Part shown: in pieces, positions 1 through 8,902 of the stretch
How positions within the stretch are numbered: the stretch's first letter is position 1
Layout of the letters: each line of letters opens with the position of its first letter
NCBI GenBank assembly: GCA_050288165.1
Contig: JBNKDG010000010.1
Location: forward strand, 1-64,000
From: JAPHTQ01 sp050288165
Lineage (GTDB): Bacteria > Pseudomonadota > Gammaproteobacteria > Thiohalomonadales > Thiohalomonadaceae
Length of the DNA stretch: 64,000 nt
Direction of reading: 5' to 3'
Notes under the pieces: model-generated
Told to the model about the DNA's origin: nothing
What the model saw: only the letters and a program-made list of their open reading frames with translations
Database searches by the model: none
Program-made: the position numbers and the translations under genes

Positions 1-987
1 TTTCTTTTCAGCTACTTTACGCTCAGTGATGTCCTCGAGCGAGGCAATCATCCCATCGAATTGTCCCGCTTCATCAAATAACGGTGCCGCGTTGATCGAC
101 AGGAACACTCGTCGGCCATCCGGCCACTGAATGGCATGCTGTATATCTTTTATCGGTTGTCCAGTTGCTTTGACGCGCGCGAAGGGAAGTTGCTCATCAG
201 GAAAAGGTGAACCGTCAAGAGCGGTAATCTTCCAGACGGGGGTATTGTATTGAAGTTGCAGTATCTCATCCTTCTCCAGTCCAAGTATCTTTTCCGCCTG
301 TGGGTTGGCATCAATCATCCGTCCGCTACGATTAACCATGGTGATACCAACGGGACTGGTAGCATAGATGCTGCTTAACTGATCACGTTGACTGCGTAGC
401 GTCTCTTCCGTCTGTTTGCGCTCATGTTGCAGATGGACGCGATCCAGGGTTACCGCCAGGCTGCTTGCCAGTGAGGTGAGGTAATCCCTTTCGGTTGCTG
501 ATGGCACGCGGATGCCTTCGTCACCGAAAGTACCCATGCCGATGGAGCCCAGGTGTCTGTCGAGAAACAGGATCGGCACGTTGATGATGGTGCGATTGCC
601 GAGGTGGGCGACGATGGCCTTGTCTGTCCGAGGGTCAGTGCGGGCATCTTCGACGACAACGATATCTCTGCTGCTGGCGATCTCCTCCAGCATCGGGTCG
701 CCGGGGATGGTTAATCGGGCCGCCTTTTCGTCATGCATGATGGTCTCGGACGCGGTGCCGTCCGCTGCCAGCGGATAGGCATACCGGCCGTCCTGGGAAA
801 ACAGATAGACCCAGATGGTGGGATAACCGAGTGTTTCCGATACTTCGCGTCGGGCCGCCAGGAGGACGTCGTTGTAGTCTTCGGCCTGTTCAAGTGTACG
901 GGAGAGACGCAGCAACGACTGGCTGTGTCGATAGAGCTCTTGCAGTGCGGTTTCCTGCCCGCCGCCACTTTTTTTCTGTTTTGCCAT
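1..987 (-). CDS. GAF-PAS sensor protein, 3' end cut by the window edge
   Basis: The frame is open from an ATG at 987 to the window edge (329 codons, no stop), so the protein is incomplete at its C-terminus. Residues about 15-190 form a GAF domain (GYPTIWVYLF, VPILFLDRHLGSIGMGTFG) and residues about 200-325 a PAS/PAC module (SPVGITMVNRSGRMIDANPQAEKILGL, split here as seen, then SLEDITERKVAEKK). There is no signal peptide or membrane segment, so it should be a cytoplasmic sensor. The output domain lies outside the window; a histidine kinase or a GGDEF/EAL module is equally possible. It lies 103 bp downstream of the small HhH gene on the same strand, so they may be co-transcribed. Domain calls are confident, function is not. 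Confidence 0.85.
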   Translation of the reverse strand, partial: MAKQKKSGGGQETALQELYRHSQSLLRLSRTLEQAEDYNDVLLAARREVSETLGYPTIWVYLFSQDGRYAYPLAADGTASETIMHDEKAARLTIPGDPMLEEIASSRDIVVVEDARTDPRTDKAIVAHLGNRTIINVPILFLDRHLGSIGMGTFGDEGIRVPSATERDYLTSLASSLAVTLDRVHLQHERKQTEETLRSQRDQLSSIYATSPVGITMVNRSGRMIDANPQAEKILGLEKDEILQLQYNTPVWKITALDGSPFPDEQLPFARVKATGQPIKDIQHAIQWPDGRRVFLSINAAPLFDEAGQFDGMIASLEDITERKVAEKK

Positions 988-1090
988 GGGCGGCAACCCT
1001 CGTACGGAGTAGGTAATGCGGTGTTAGCTTGATATTAGCAGTGATTCTCTGTTGTCACTGCACAACAAATCTGTGCAGTTTCGTTGGGTA

Positions 1091-1387
1091 TTACGACGGA
1101 TTTTGCTCCAGCCATCGTTTCCGCTCTTCGGTATAAGCCCACCAGGATTGGGCTTTGCCGCCGTTCATAAAGTCGACAATAGAAAGGAAAACATCGATCA
1201 CGCAGGGGTCGTGGCGGATGCCGGTTTTGCGACACAAGGCTTCATAGAGCTCGTAGCCGTTTCGACCTATTAACTGTTCCGGAGAGTGGATGCCGATCAG
1301 GCGTAAATCTGCCGCCATCGCCTTGCCGATGTTGGGCAGGTCTTCCAGTTTTTTCACCTTGTTGCGTTCGACTTTGGCCGGATTCAT
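1091..1387 (-). CDS. Helix-hairpin-helix protein of the Cdd1 ('pathogenicity locus') family
   Basis: The 98-residue protein begins MNPAKVERNKVKKLEDLPNI and continues with GKAMAADLRLIGIHSPEQL, a helix-hairpin-helix pattern (LxxLPNIGxxxAxxLxxxGI) typical of Cdd1/TfoX-C-like proteins. The C-terminal half carries the family's cysteine/histidine stretch (ALCRKTGIRHDPCVIDVF) and a terminal WxxYTEERK motif. The family's exact role is unknown; non-specific DNA contact is the usual inference from the HhH. An in-frame ATG 45 bp upstream (1432) gives 15 extra residues unlike the family, and I prefer the internal start, although neither has a good ribosome-binding site. A perfect 12-bp palindrome (1389-1400) lies directly upstream. 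It diverges from the hybrid kinase gene. Confidence 0.75.
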   Translation of the reverse strand: MNPAKVERNKVKKLEDLPNIGKAMAADLRLIGIHSPEQLIGRNGYELYEALCRKTGIRHDPCVIDVFLSIVDFMNGGKAQSWWAYTEERKRWLEQNPS

Positions 1388-1388
1388 A

Positions 1389-1400
1389 GCACCATGGTGC
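1389..1400. repeat. Perfect 12-bp palindrome between divergent genes
   Basis: GCACCATGGTGC reads identically on both strands. It sits in the roughly 100-bp gap between the HhH gene and the hybrid kinase gene, immediately upstream of the chosen HhH start codon. It could be an operator, but a 12-bp palindrome with no second copy is weak evidence. Confidence 0.3.
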
Positions 1401-1491
1401 CGTGACGACGGCAGTTCACGCAAGGTGGGCATGTTCTACACTTTGTGGGCTGGTGGTCGTTACAGGTCAAAGAAGACAGGGATACACCATA

Positions 1492-4400
1492 ATGACAATA
1501 CGCGGAGCAGCGCTTTTTTGCCTGTTGGGATGTCTGCTTGGGGGGGGCAGCAGGGCAGAAACCACACTCTCACTAAGTGATACCGAGCAGGCCTGGTTGG
1601 CCGATCATCCGCGGATTGAGGTCGGGGTGATGGATGCCTGGCCGCCGATGGACTTCGTCGATGAGAAGGGACGCTCAGTCGGTATCGGTGCCGATTTTGT
1701 CCGTGCCATGAACCGGCGTCTGGGTGGCGTGCTACAACTCCATCCGGGAAGTTGGGACGATATCTACGCAGCGGTACGTGACAAACGCCTGCCCGCCCTG
1801 ATCGGTATTACCCCTCACCCTGAGCGGGGCAAGGATTTCCTCTTTACCGATCCCTATCTCACCATTCCCTATGTGATTATCGCTCGCCGCGATAGCCCCT
1901 ATGCCAAACGTCTTGCAGATCTGCGCGGACGGCGTGTGGCGGTGGAGAAGGGGTTTGTCATGACCCGTATTCTGGCGGAGAAGTATCCGGATGTGGCGAT
2001 GCGGGAGTATGCCAGCACCAGCGATGCCCTCGATGCGGTGGCCAGGGGAGAGGCCGATGCCTACGTCGGTAACCGCGCAGTGGCACTCTATTTAATAGAG
2101 CATGAGCTGATCTCCAACCTGCAGATCCAGAGCAAGATCGATGATATTGCCTCGGTCAACGCGGTCGGTGTGCGCAGGGACTGGCCAGTCCTGCAGGGCA
2201 TTCTGCAAAAGGTGCTGGCGGATATCAGTGAACAGGAGCGCAGCGCCATTCTCGGTAAATGGGTTAACGTCGAGCGTCGCGACATGGCGAGCGAAACCTT
2301 GTCGTTAAGCAAAAAAGAGCAGCAGTGGCTCAAAGAGCATCCCGTGTTACGGCTAGGTCTCGATCCCGTATGGGAGCCGATTGAATTCATCGATGAGAAG
2401 GGACAATACCGTGGCATCTCTTCCGCCTTTATGCAGCGGTTGGCCGGGATGTTGGGCGTGACGCTGCAATTCGATCCAGAACAGACATGGGAAGAAGCGG
2501 TGGAGCGGGCACGCAAGGGTGAAGTCGATGTGATGCCTGCCCTCAATCCATCACCCCAGCGGGCGGAGTTTCTCCGGTTCACCAAACCCTATCTCCATTT
2601 TCCGTTCATGATCTTTACCCGCAAAGACGCACCATTGATTACCGGTATGGCGGACCTTGCGGGCATGCGTATCGCGGTGGAGCGTAACTACGTCACGCGC
2701 GAGTATCTGGAGCGCGACTACCCGACGTTGCAGCAGGTGTTGAGCGAAGGCACGCCTGATGCGCTGCGAATGGTGAGCACCGGCAAGGCCGATGCCTATG
2801 TGGGCAACCTGACCATGGCCAGCTACATGCTCGACAAGTTGGGCCTGGGCAATCTCAAGGTGGCGGCACCAGCACCGTACAGCAACGATCTCGCCATCGG
2901 CGTGCGCAAGGATTGGGCGGAACTGGTGCCGATCCTCAACAAGGCACTGGCGACCATTGGCGATGACGAACGGCGTGCCATCCGTCAGAAGTCGTTGGCG
3001 ATCCGCTATGACGTGGAGGTCAATTACACCCTGCTATGGAAGGTGGTGGCGGGGGCAGCAGGACTGCTGCTACTGACCCTGCTGTGGCTGGCGCAGACCA
3101 AGCGGCAGAAAGCAGCACTGGCGAAGGCCAAGGCCGAGGCGGAGCAGGCCAACCGTTTCAAGAGTTACTTCCTGGCCAACATGAGCCATGAAATCCGCAC
3201 GCCGATGAACGCCATCATGGGCTTCAGCTATCTGGCGCTGCAGACCGAATTGAACACCCGCCAGTATCACTACATGGACAAGATTCACTCATCGGCCCAG
3301 GCGTTGCTGGGGGTGATTAACGACATTCTCGATTTTTCCCGCATCGAGGCGGGCAAGCTGGATATCGAAAATGTTCCTTTCTCTCTTGATGAGGTCTACG
3401 AAAACCTCGCCAATATCACCATGATCCGGGCCGAAGAGAAGGGCCTGGAACTCAACTTTCATCACGACCCCGCAGTCCCCGATAACTTGATCGGCGATCC
3501 ACTACGCCTGGGCCAGGTGCTGGCCAATCTGGTGGGCAATGCGATCAAGTTCACCGAACAGGGCCGGGTGCAGGTCAGCGTCGAGTGGGAGCGACAGGAA
3601 GAGGAGCAGGTATGGCTGCGCTTCAGTGTCAGCGACACCGGCATCGGCATAGAGCCGGAACATATCCAGCGCCTGTTCGGTGCCTTCACCCAACTGGACG
3701 ATTCCACCACCCGCCGTTACGGCGGCAGCGGTCTCGGCCTCAGTATCTGCCGCCACCTGGTACAGTTGATGGGCGGTGAAATCGAGGCGCGTAGCGTGCC
3801 GGGTGAAGGGAGTACCTTCACCTTCCGTTTGCCCTTTGCTCTGGGCGTATCGGTCGCGACCGAATTGAAGCCCGACCCGGACTTGCGCGGCCTGCGTGCA
3901 CTGGTGGTGGACGACAATCCCTCAGCACGGGAGATCCTCGCCGAACGCCTCACCTCTTTCACCTTTGATACGGCAACCGCAGCCAACGCCGAACAGGCCA
4001 ACCTGCTGTTGATGGAAGCGGAGCGAGAAGGCAAACCTTTCCGCCTGGTGCTGATGGACTGGCGAATGCCGGGCACCAATGGTGTCGAAGCGGGTAGGCA
4101 GATCAAACAGGGTGGAATGCTACAGCATATTCCAGCGGTGATTCTGGTGACCGCCTATGGTCGTGAGGAGGTGATGCGTCAGGCAGAGGCGGCGGGACTC
4201 GACAGCTTCCTGATCAAGCCGGTCAGCCCTTCGACTCTGTTCGATACAGTGATCCGGGTACTGGATGGCGACCACGATGAAAATGATGCCCGTGATCGCA
4301 GTAGTGTCGGCGGTTATCTACAGGGACAGGTGTTACTGGTGGAAGACAATATGGTCAACCAACAGGTGGCACGGGAAATCCTGGAGCAGATGGGTCTGGA

Positions 4401-5325
4401 AGTGGTGATTGCGGCGAATGGTCGCGAGGCGGTCGACGCGGTCAAGACCGACGACTACGATTTGGTATTGATGGATATTCAGATGCCCGAGATGGATGGC
4501 TATGAGGCGACACGTCGGATACGCGCACTGGCGAACAGGCAAACCCTGCCGATAGTGGCAATGACCGCCCATGCCATGAGCGGTGAGCGTGACCGCTGCC
4601 TGGCGGCGGGGATGAACGAACACGTTCCCAAACCCATCGATCCGGCGCGGTTGTTTGTCACCCTGAGTCGCTGGCTTAAGCCAGGTGATAAGGTGACTGA
4701 AAGGGAAGTTGAAGAGGATGATGTTGTTTTGCCAGATAGTCTGCCGGGCATCGATCTGCAGTGGGGACTGGAGCGTATCGGCGGTAATCGGCGGCTGTTT
4801 CGTAAACTCCTCGGTGAATTTGTCACCCATCATGGTGAGGCACCGCAAGTGATTGTGCAGCGTCTCCAGGCCAGTGACGAAGAGGGTGCGCGCCGCGAGC
4901 TGCACACATTAAAAGGGGTCGCCGGAAATATCGGTGCCAGGGTATTGCAACAGCAAGCCGAACAACTGGAGTATGCACTGAACTCCGGGCAATTAAATGG
5001 TGCTAAGTTGCCATCAGCATTTCTGCAAGCCTTTGATGTATTACTCAACGGACTTGCCGAATTACGGCAGGAAGAAGCGCAGGGAGATGTACCGACTGCG
5101 GCCAGTGACGGTCAGGCCAGCCTCCCGCAGCAGTTGGAACAGCTGCGACAAATGCTGATAGAGGGAGACTCAGATGCGCTGAAGGTCGTTACCGCGATTC
5201 AACCATTACTCACCGACAGCAAACTGCAGCAAAAACTAAAACAACTAACGGCGCAAATCGAAGGCTACGATTTCGATACGGCACAACAGACCCTGGACGG
5301 GCTCATTAAAAGTTCAATGGGATAA
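1492..5325 (+). CDS. BvgS/EvgS-like hybrid histidine kinase with two periplasmic SBP_bac_3 domains
   Basis: 1277 residues, taking the ATG at 1492 because a signal-like hydrophobic N-terminus ending SRAET follows directly; an upstream in-frame ATG only adds unrelated residues. Two solute-binding (SBP_bac_3, Venus-flytrap) domains follow at about 30-250 and 265-500, each opening with a WLxxHP motif and repeating RVAVEKGFV / RIAVERNYV. One membrane segment (about 515-537) leads to HisKA with His566 (HEIRTPMNA), an HATPase with GGSGLGLSI, two receiver domains with phosphoacceptors Asp856 (LMDWRMPG) and Asp995 (LMDIQMPE), and an HPt domain with His1138 (HTLKG). All phosphorelay residues are present. 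The second binding domain joins the membrane segment without a PAS domain. The next gene, four bases on, encodes an HD-GYP response regulator and is the likely partner. The ligand is unknown; amino acids or other small molecules are typical of this fold. Confidence 0.93.
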   Translation: MTIRGAALFCLLGCLLGGGSRAETTLSLSDTEQAWLADHPRIEVGVMDAWPPMDFVDEKGRSVGIGADFVRAMNRRLGGVLQLHPGSWDDIYAAVRDKRLPALIGITPHPERGKDFLFTDPYLTIPYVIIARRDSPYAKRLADLRGRRVAVEKGFVMTRILAEKYPDVAMREYASTSDALDAVARGEADAYVGNRAVALYLIEHELISNLQIQSKIDDIASVNAVGVRRDWPVLQGILQKVLADISEQERSAILGKWVNVERRDMASETLSLSKKEQQWLKEHPVLRLGLDPVWEPIEFIDEKGQYRGISSAFMQRLAGMLGVTLQFDPEQTWEEAVERARKGEVDVMPALNPSPQRAEFLRFTKPYLHFPFMIFTRKDAPLITGMADLAGMRIAVERNYVTREYLERDYPTLQQVLSEGTPDALRMVSTGKADAYVGNLTMASYMLDKLGLGNLKVAAPAPYSNDLAIGVRKDWAELVPILNKALATIGDDERRAIRQKSLAIRYDVEVNYTLLWKVVAGAAGLLLLTLLWLAQTKRQKAALAKAKAEAEQANRFKSYFLANMSHEIRTPMNAIMGFSYLALQTELNTRQYHYMDKIHSSAQALLGVINDILDFSRIEAGKLDIENVPFSLDEVYENLANITMIRAEEKGLELNFHHDPAVPDNLIGDPLRLGQVLANLVGNAIKFTEQGRVQVSVEWERQEEEQVWLRFSVSDTGIGIEPEHIQRLFGAFTQLDDSTTRRYGGSGLGLSICRHLVQLMGGEIEARSVPGEGSTFTFRLPFALGVSVATELKPDPDLRGLRALVVDDNPSAREILAERLTSFTFDTATAANAEQANLLLMEAEREGKPFRLVLMDWRMPGTNGVEAGRQIKQGGMLQHIPAVILVTAYGREEVMRQAEAAGLDSFLIKPVSPSTLFDTVIRVLDGDHDENDARDRSSVGGYLQGQVLLVEDNMVNQQVAREILEQMGLEVVIAANGREAVDAVKTDDYDLVLMDIQMPEMDGYEATRRIRALANRQTLPIVAMTAHAMSGERDRCLAAGMNEHVPKPIDPARLFVTLSRWLKPGDKVTEREVEEDDVVLPDSLPGIDLQWGLERIGGNRRLFRKLLGEFVTHHGEAPQVIVQRLQASDEEGARRELHTLKGVAGNIGARVLQQQAEQLEYALNSGQLNGAKLPSAFLQAFDVLLNGLAELRQEEAQGDVPTAASDGQASLPQQLEQLRQMLIEGDSDALKVVTAIQPLLTDSKLQQKLKQLTAQIEGYDFDTAQQTLDGLIKSSMG

Positions 5326-5329
5326 GGAC

Positions 5330-6421
5330 ATGGATAACGATAAAGCCAAAATTCTGGTCGTCGACGACGAAAAGTTTTATGTCGATGTAGTGGTGGAATT
5401 ACTCAACGGTGACTACAAAGTGGCGGTAGCCATGGACGGTGAACAGGCGCTACGACGTGCCGAGGCTGATCCGATCCCCGATCTTATACTGCTCGATATC
5501 ATGCTACCCGACATGAGTGGTTATGAAGTGTGCAAACGACTTAAAGAGAATCCGCATACCTGTGATATCCCGGTGATCTTTCTCACCGTAAAAAGTGAAG
5601 TCGCCGACGAGGTAAGAGGGTTTGAACTGGGCGCAGTCGATTACCTTCTCAAACCGGTCAGTCCACCGATCGTCAGGGCAAGGGTTGCTACCCATCTGGC
5701 GCTTAACCAGGCACGACGGGCGCTGGCCGATCAAAATTATCTTCTGGAAGCAAAGGTGCAGGAACGGACCGCTGAACTGAACCGCACCAAGGATGTGGCG
5801 ATCTACTGCATGGCTTCACTGGCCGAGACCCGCGATGCTGAGACGGGAAAACATATTCTGCGTACGCAAAACTACGTCAGGATCCTGGCGCAGGGACTGA
5901 AAAATCATCTACGTTTTGCCGATTATCTTACGGATGAAATTATCGAAATGCTCTACAAAACCTCACCGCTGCATGATATCGGCAAGGTCGGCGTGCCGGA
6001 TCAGATTCTGCTCAAACCGGGCAAGCTGAATGCAGATGAGTGGGAGGAGATGAAAAAGCATACCCTCTACGGTCACGAAGCATTACGCCGTGCGGAAGAG
6101 GAACTGGGCACCACCGATTTTGTGCAGATGGCTCGCGAGATCGCGCTCAGTCACCACGAACGTTGGGACGGCAGCGGATATCCGTTCGGATTAGCGGGTG
6201 ACGATATTCCAGTATCAGGTCGGCTGATGGCGGTGGCCGATGTCTACGACGCGCTGATCAGCCGCCGTGTCTACAAACAACCCTGTCCCCATGAGAAAGC
6301 GGTGCAGGAGATCATTAACGGATCTGGTAGTCACTTCGATCCCGATATCGTGGTGGAATTCGATAAACTTCAGGAACGGTTCTACGAAATCGCTACGCAT
6401 TATTCCGACGAAGCCGATTGA
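5330..6421 (+). CDS. Response regulator with HD-GYP domain (cyclic-di-GMP phosphodiesterase)
   Basis: 363 residues. An N-terminal receiver domain (phosphoacceptor Asp56 in LILLDIMLP, Lys in LLKPVS) is joined by a coiled segment to an HD-GYP domain with the HD pair His215-Asp216 (LHDIGKVG), the metal ligands HHERWDGSGYP and the GYP signature at 283-285. These are the residues needed for hydrolysis of cyclic-di-GMP to pGpG/GMP. The gene starts four bases after the hybrid kinase stop, so the kinase probably phosphorylates this regulator and couples its periplasmic signal to c-di-GMP breakdown. The closest named type is RpfG. No DNA-binding domain is present. The family call is firm; partner assignment is inferred from adjacency. 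Confidence 0.95.
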   Translation: MDNDKAKILVVDDEKFYVDVVVELLNGDYKVAVAMDGEQALRRAEADPIPDLILLDIMLPDMSGYEVCKRLKENPHTCDIPVIFLTVKSEVADEVRGFELGAVDYLLKPVSPPIVRARVATHLALNQARRALADQNYLLEAKVQERTAELNRTKDVAIYCMASLAETRDAETGKHILRTQNYVRILAQGLKNHLRFADYLTDEIIEMLYKTSPLHDIGKVGVPDQILLKPGKLNADEWEEMKKHTLYGHEALRRAEEELGTTDFVQMAREIALSHHERWDGSGYPFGLAGDDIPVSGRLMAVADVYDALISRRVYKQPCPHEKAVQEIINGSGSHFDPDIVVEFDKLQERFYEIATHYSDEAD

Positions 6422-6539
6422 AGCTGCTAACAACGGTGTCCTTTGAGCTGAAGCGACCAAATCGAAGCGCAGGTCACTGATCGCTTTGGTTATCTGCTAG
6501 ATATAGCTACATCCCGGTGTATCCACAGCTGACAAATGT

Positions 6540-6575
6540 ATACAAACTGATACAGAGTCGCGATGGAACGTTACA
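6540..6575. promoter_or_regulatory. Candidate phased binding repeats for the downstream OmpR-type regulator
   Basis: In the 178-bp gap before the regulator gene, ATACA occurs at 6540 and 6550, and TTACA at 6571. The spacings of 10 and 21 bp place them on one face of the helix, as in direct-repeat sites of OmpR-family regulators. The known RstA box of enterics (TACATNTNGTTACA) contains similar TACA half-sites. No convincing -10/-35 pair was identified nearby. Confidence 0.3.
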
Positions 6576-6599
6576 CCCCGCTGCGGGTAGTATGCACCT

Positions 6600-7316
6600 A
6601 TGGAAAAACACGAACATATCGAAGCGCACCTGTTGCTGGTGGAGGACGACCCCAAACTGGCCTCGCTGGTGCAGGAGTATCTGCAAAAGAACGGTCTGCG
6701 GGTTGACATCGAAACCCGAGGTGACCGTGCGGCGGAGCGTATTCTGCGCGAGCAGCCGGATCTGGTTCTGCTCGATATCATGCTTCCCGGTGCCGACGGT
6801 TTCACCATCTGCCGTACCGTTCGCCCTTCCTATGACGGCCCTATCGTTATGTTGACTGCCCGCGACGAGGACCTTGACGAGTTACTGGGTCTGGAACTGG
6901 GTGCCGACGACTACATCTCCAAACCGGTGCAGCCACGCCTGTTACTGGCACGTATTCGTGCAGTGATGCGTCGCTACGGCAATCCTCCGAACGTAGCGTC
7001 ATCCGGTCGTATTCGTTGTGGTGATCTTGAAATCGACAATAGTTGCCGTGAGGCAAAACTCAACGATGTGAAACTCAGCCTGACCACAGCAGAATTCGAT
7101 CTGCTCTGGCTACTGGCTAGTAATGCCGGTCAGGTGCTCTCCCGTGATGACATCCTGCGTAACGTGCGTGGCATCGGTTATGACGGGAGCGATCGCTCTA
7201 TCGACCTGCGTATTTCAAGACTGAGGCGTAAGTTGGGTGATGATCCGATCGAACCTCAGCGGATCAAGACGGTACGTGGCGCAGGCTACCTCTTTGTCGC
7301 AGAGGTCGCACAATGA
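6600..7316 (+). CDS. OmpR-family response regulator, RstA-like
   Basis: 238 residues. The receiver domain has the acidic pair in LVEDD, phosphoacceptor Asp59 in LVLLDIMLPGADG and Lys in ISKPVQ. The C-terminal winged helix (about 135-235) includes LTTAEFDLLWLLASNAGQ and RSIDLRISRLRRKLGDDP. From memory it resembles enteric RstA along its length (GDxAEEILREQPDLVLLDIMLPG, NVRGIGYDGSDRSID). It overlaps the sensor kinase gene by four bases and heads a unit running on through a TonB-dependent receptor and its own ExbB-ExbD-TonB, so control of uptake is the natural inference. Phased ATACA repeats lie just upstream. Confidence 0.92.
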   Translation: MEKHEHIEAHLLLVEDDPKLASLVQEYLQKNGLRVDIETRGDRAAERILREQPDLVLLDIMLPGADGFTICRTVRPSYDGPIVMLTARDEDLDELLGLELGADDYISKPVQPRLLLARIRAVMRRYGNPPNVASSGRIRCGDLEIDNSCREAKLNDVKLSLTTAEFDLLWLLASNAGQVLSRDDILRNVRGIGYDGSDRSIDLRISRLRRKLGDDPIEPQRIKTVRGAGYLFVAEVAQ

Positions 7317-8902
7317 CCAAACATTTTCTGCGCCTTTATCTGTTGGTGCTAGTACCGTTGCTGGCACTGATCCTCTCCAGTCCACTGCAGCCGCTGATCG
7401 ATCGCTGGGTATCGGCGTTGGCCGAGGAGCAGTACCGCGGTACCAGTTACCTGCTGCAACAGGAGTTGCAAGCCTTGCCTCAGAGCGAGTGGTCTGCGCG
7501 GGTGGAAGCGTTGGCCATGCACTTTGGGCGAAAACTGGAACTTGCACGAATCGATTCTCCGCAGATCAGCGAAGAGGAGCGGCAGGCGCTCTATCAACGC
7601 GGGCATACCTATATCCGAAGCGATGCGCTGCATGCCCATGCATGGTGGCGTATCGGCGATAGTGACTATGCCATCTATACCGGGTTTGGTGAATCCCCGG
7701 AGGAGCAGGCGAATCGCGATGCTTCGGGTACCGCATACCTTGTTAAACGTTATCTGGAAAATTACGGCGACCTGCAGCAGGGCGTGCGTGAACTTGCCCC
7801 ACATTTCGGTTTTCCCCTGGCGCTGAAACATGAGGCGGAACTCGATTTTAATGACGCACAAAAAGCGCTGCTCGATCAGGGGATGATCATCGGTGGCGGC
7901 GAGGGTGCGCGCTCCGAGATCTATTATGGTCGTGTCGATCATGGCGACTGGATACTGGTGGCCGGCCCGTTGGACGATCACAATATCAATGAGCGCGTCA
8001 TGCTCGCTTTTTCCCTGATCCCGACCGTGTTGATTGCCATGGCACTACTCTTCTGGTTGCGTCCACTGTGGCGCGATTTGAAACGGCTCAAAGTCGATGC
8101 CACTCATCTTGGCGAAGGTGATCTTGCTGTGCGTACCGAGGTGCCGAAAAGTTCAGCCCTGCACCTGCTTGCCACCACCTTTAATCGTATGGCCGATAGT
8201 ATCCAGCAACTGGTGGAGGGGCAGAAGGAGCTGACCCACGCGGTTTCTCACGAATTCAAGACGCCGGTAGCAAGGCTGCGTTTTGCCCTGGAGATGCTGC
8301 GTGATCATTCAGTGGAAGCGGACCGCGAACGTTACCTCGACGGCATGGAGAGCGACCTTGATGAACTGGAAGGTTTAATCGGCGAACTGTTGACCCATGC
8401 CCGTTATGACCGTCCCGATCTGGCGATTCATCCTGAACCCGTGGACCTGCTTAAGTGGCTGGAGCAGCGTATGGCCGATCATCGCCGAGGTAATGATCGT
8501 ATTGCCATTGCCATACAGGATGATGGTGTCACTAGTCCGGCGATGTTCGATCCGACGGCGATGGAAAAACTGATCAATAATCTGCTGGCCAACGCACTAC
8601 GTCATGCCCATTCATTGGTGCAGGTTAGTGCAAAAAGCAGCGGCACTGAGATTGAACTCTGTGTCGAAGACGACGGCCCCGGCGTGCCGGAGGAGGAGTG
8701 CGAAGCGATCTTCAATCCCTTCTACCGACTGGATGAGAGTCGCGAACGCGGAACTGGTGGCACCGGTTTGGGTCTCGCCATCGTCAGGCGCGTGATCGAA
8801 CGACATGGGGGGACGGTCAGTTGCCACAAATCGAATCTGGGCGGCGCGCGTTTCTGTGTGCGCTGGCCGGTAGTGTTGAAACAAGAGGCGAGAAAAGCGT
8901 GA
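7313..8902 (+). CDS. Sensor histidine kinase, RstB-like
   Basis: 529 residues. A membrane segment at about 8-25, a periplasmic region of roughly 200 residues, a second membrane segment at about 228-248 (VMLAFSLIPTVLIAMALLFW), a HAMP linker, HisKA with His313 (SHEFKTPVARLRF), and a HATPase domain with the N box, DDGPGVP and GTGGTGLGLAI. All catalytic motifs are intact. The order matches RstB, though its periplasmic domain is longer than the enteric one. It overlaps the regulator gene by ATGA and the receptor gene by GTGA, which implies translational coupling across all three. The signal is unknown; given the neighbours it may be a substrate or consequence of receptor transport. Confidence 0.93.
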   Translation: MTKHFLRLYLLVLVPLLALILSSPLQPLIDRWVSALAEEQYRGTSYLLQQELQALPQSEWSARVEALAMHFGRKLELARIDSPQISEEERQALYQRGHTYIRSDALHAHAWWRIGDSDYAIYTGFGESPEEQANRDASGTAYLVKRYLENYGDLQQGVRELAPHFGFPLALKHEAELDFNDAQKALLDQGMIIGGGEGARSEIYYGRVDHGDWILVAGPLDDHNINERVMLAFSLIPTVLIAMALLFWLRPLWRDLKRLKVDATHLGEGDLAVRTEVPKSSALHLLATTFNRMADSIQQLVEGQKELTHAVSHEFKTPVARLRFALEMLRDHSVEADRERYLDGMESDLDELEGLIGELLTHARYDRPDLAIHPEPVDLLKWLEQRMADHRRGNDRIAIAIQDDGVTSPAMFDPTAMEKLINNLLANALRHAHSLVQVSAKSSGTEIELCVEDDGPGVPEEECEAIFNPFYRLDESRERGTGGTGLGLAIVRRVIERHGGTVSCHKSNLGGARFCVRWPVVLKQEARKA

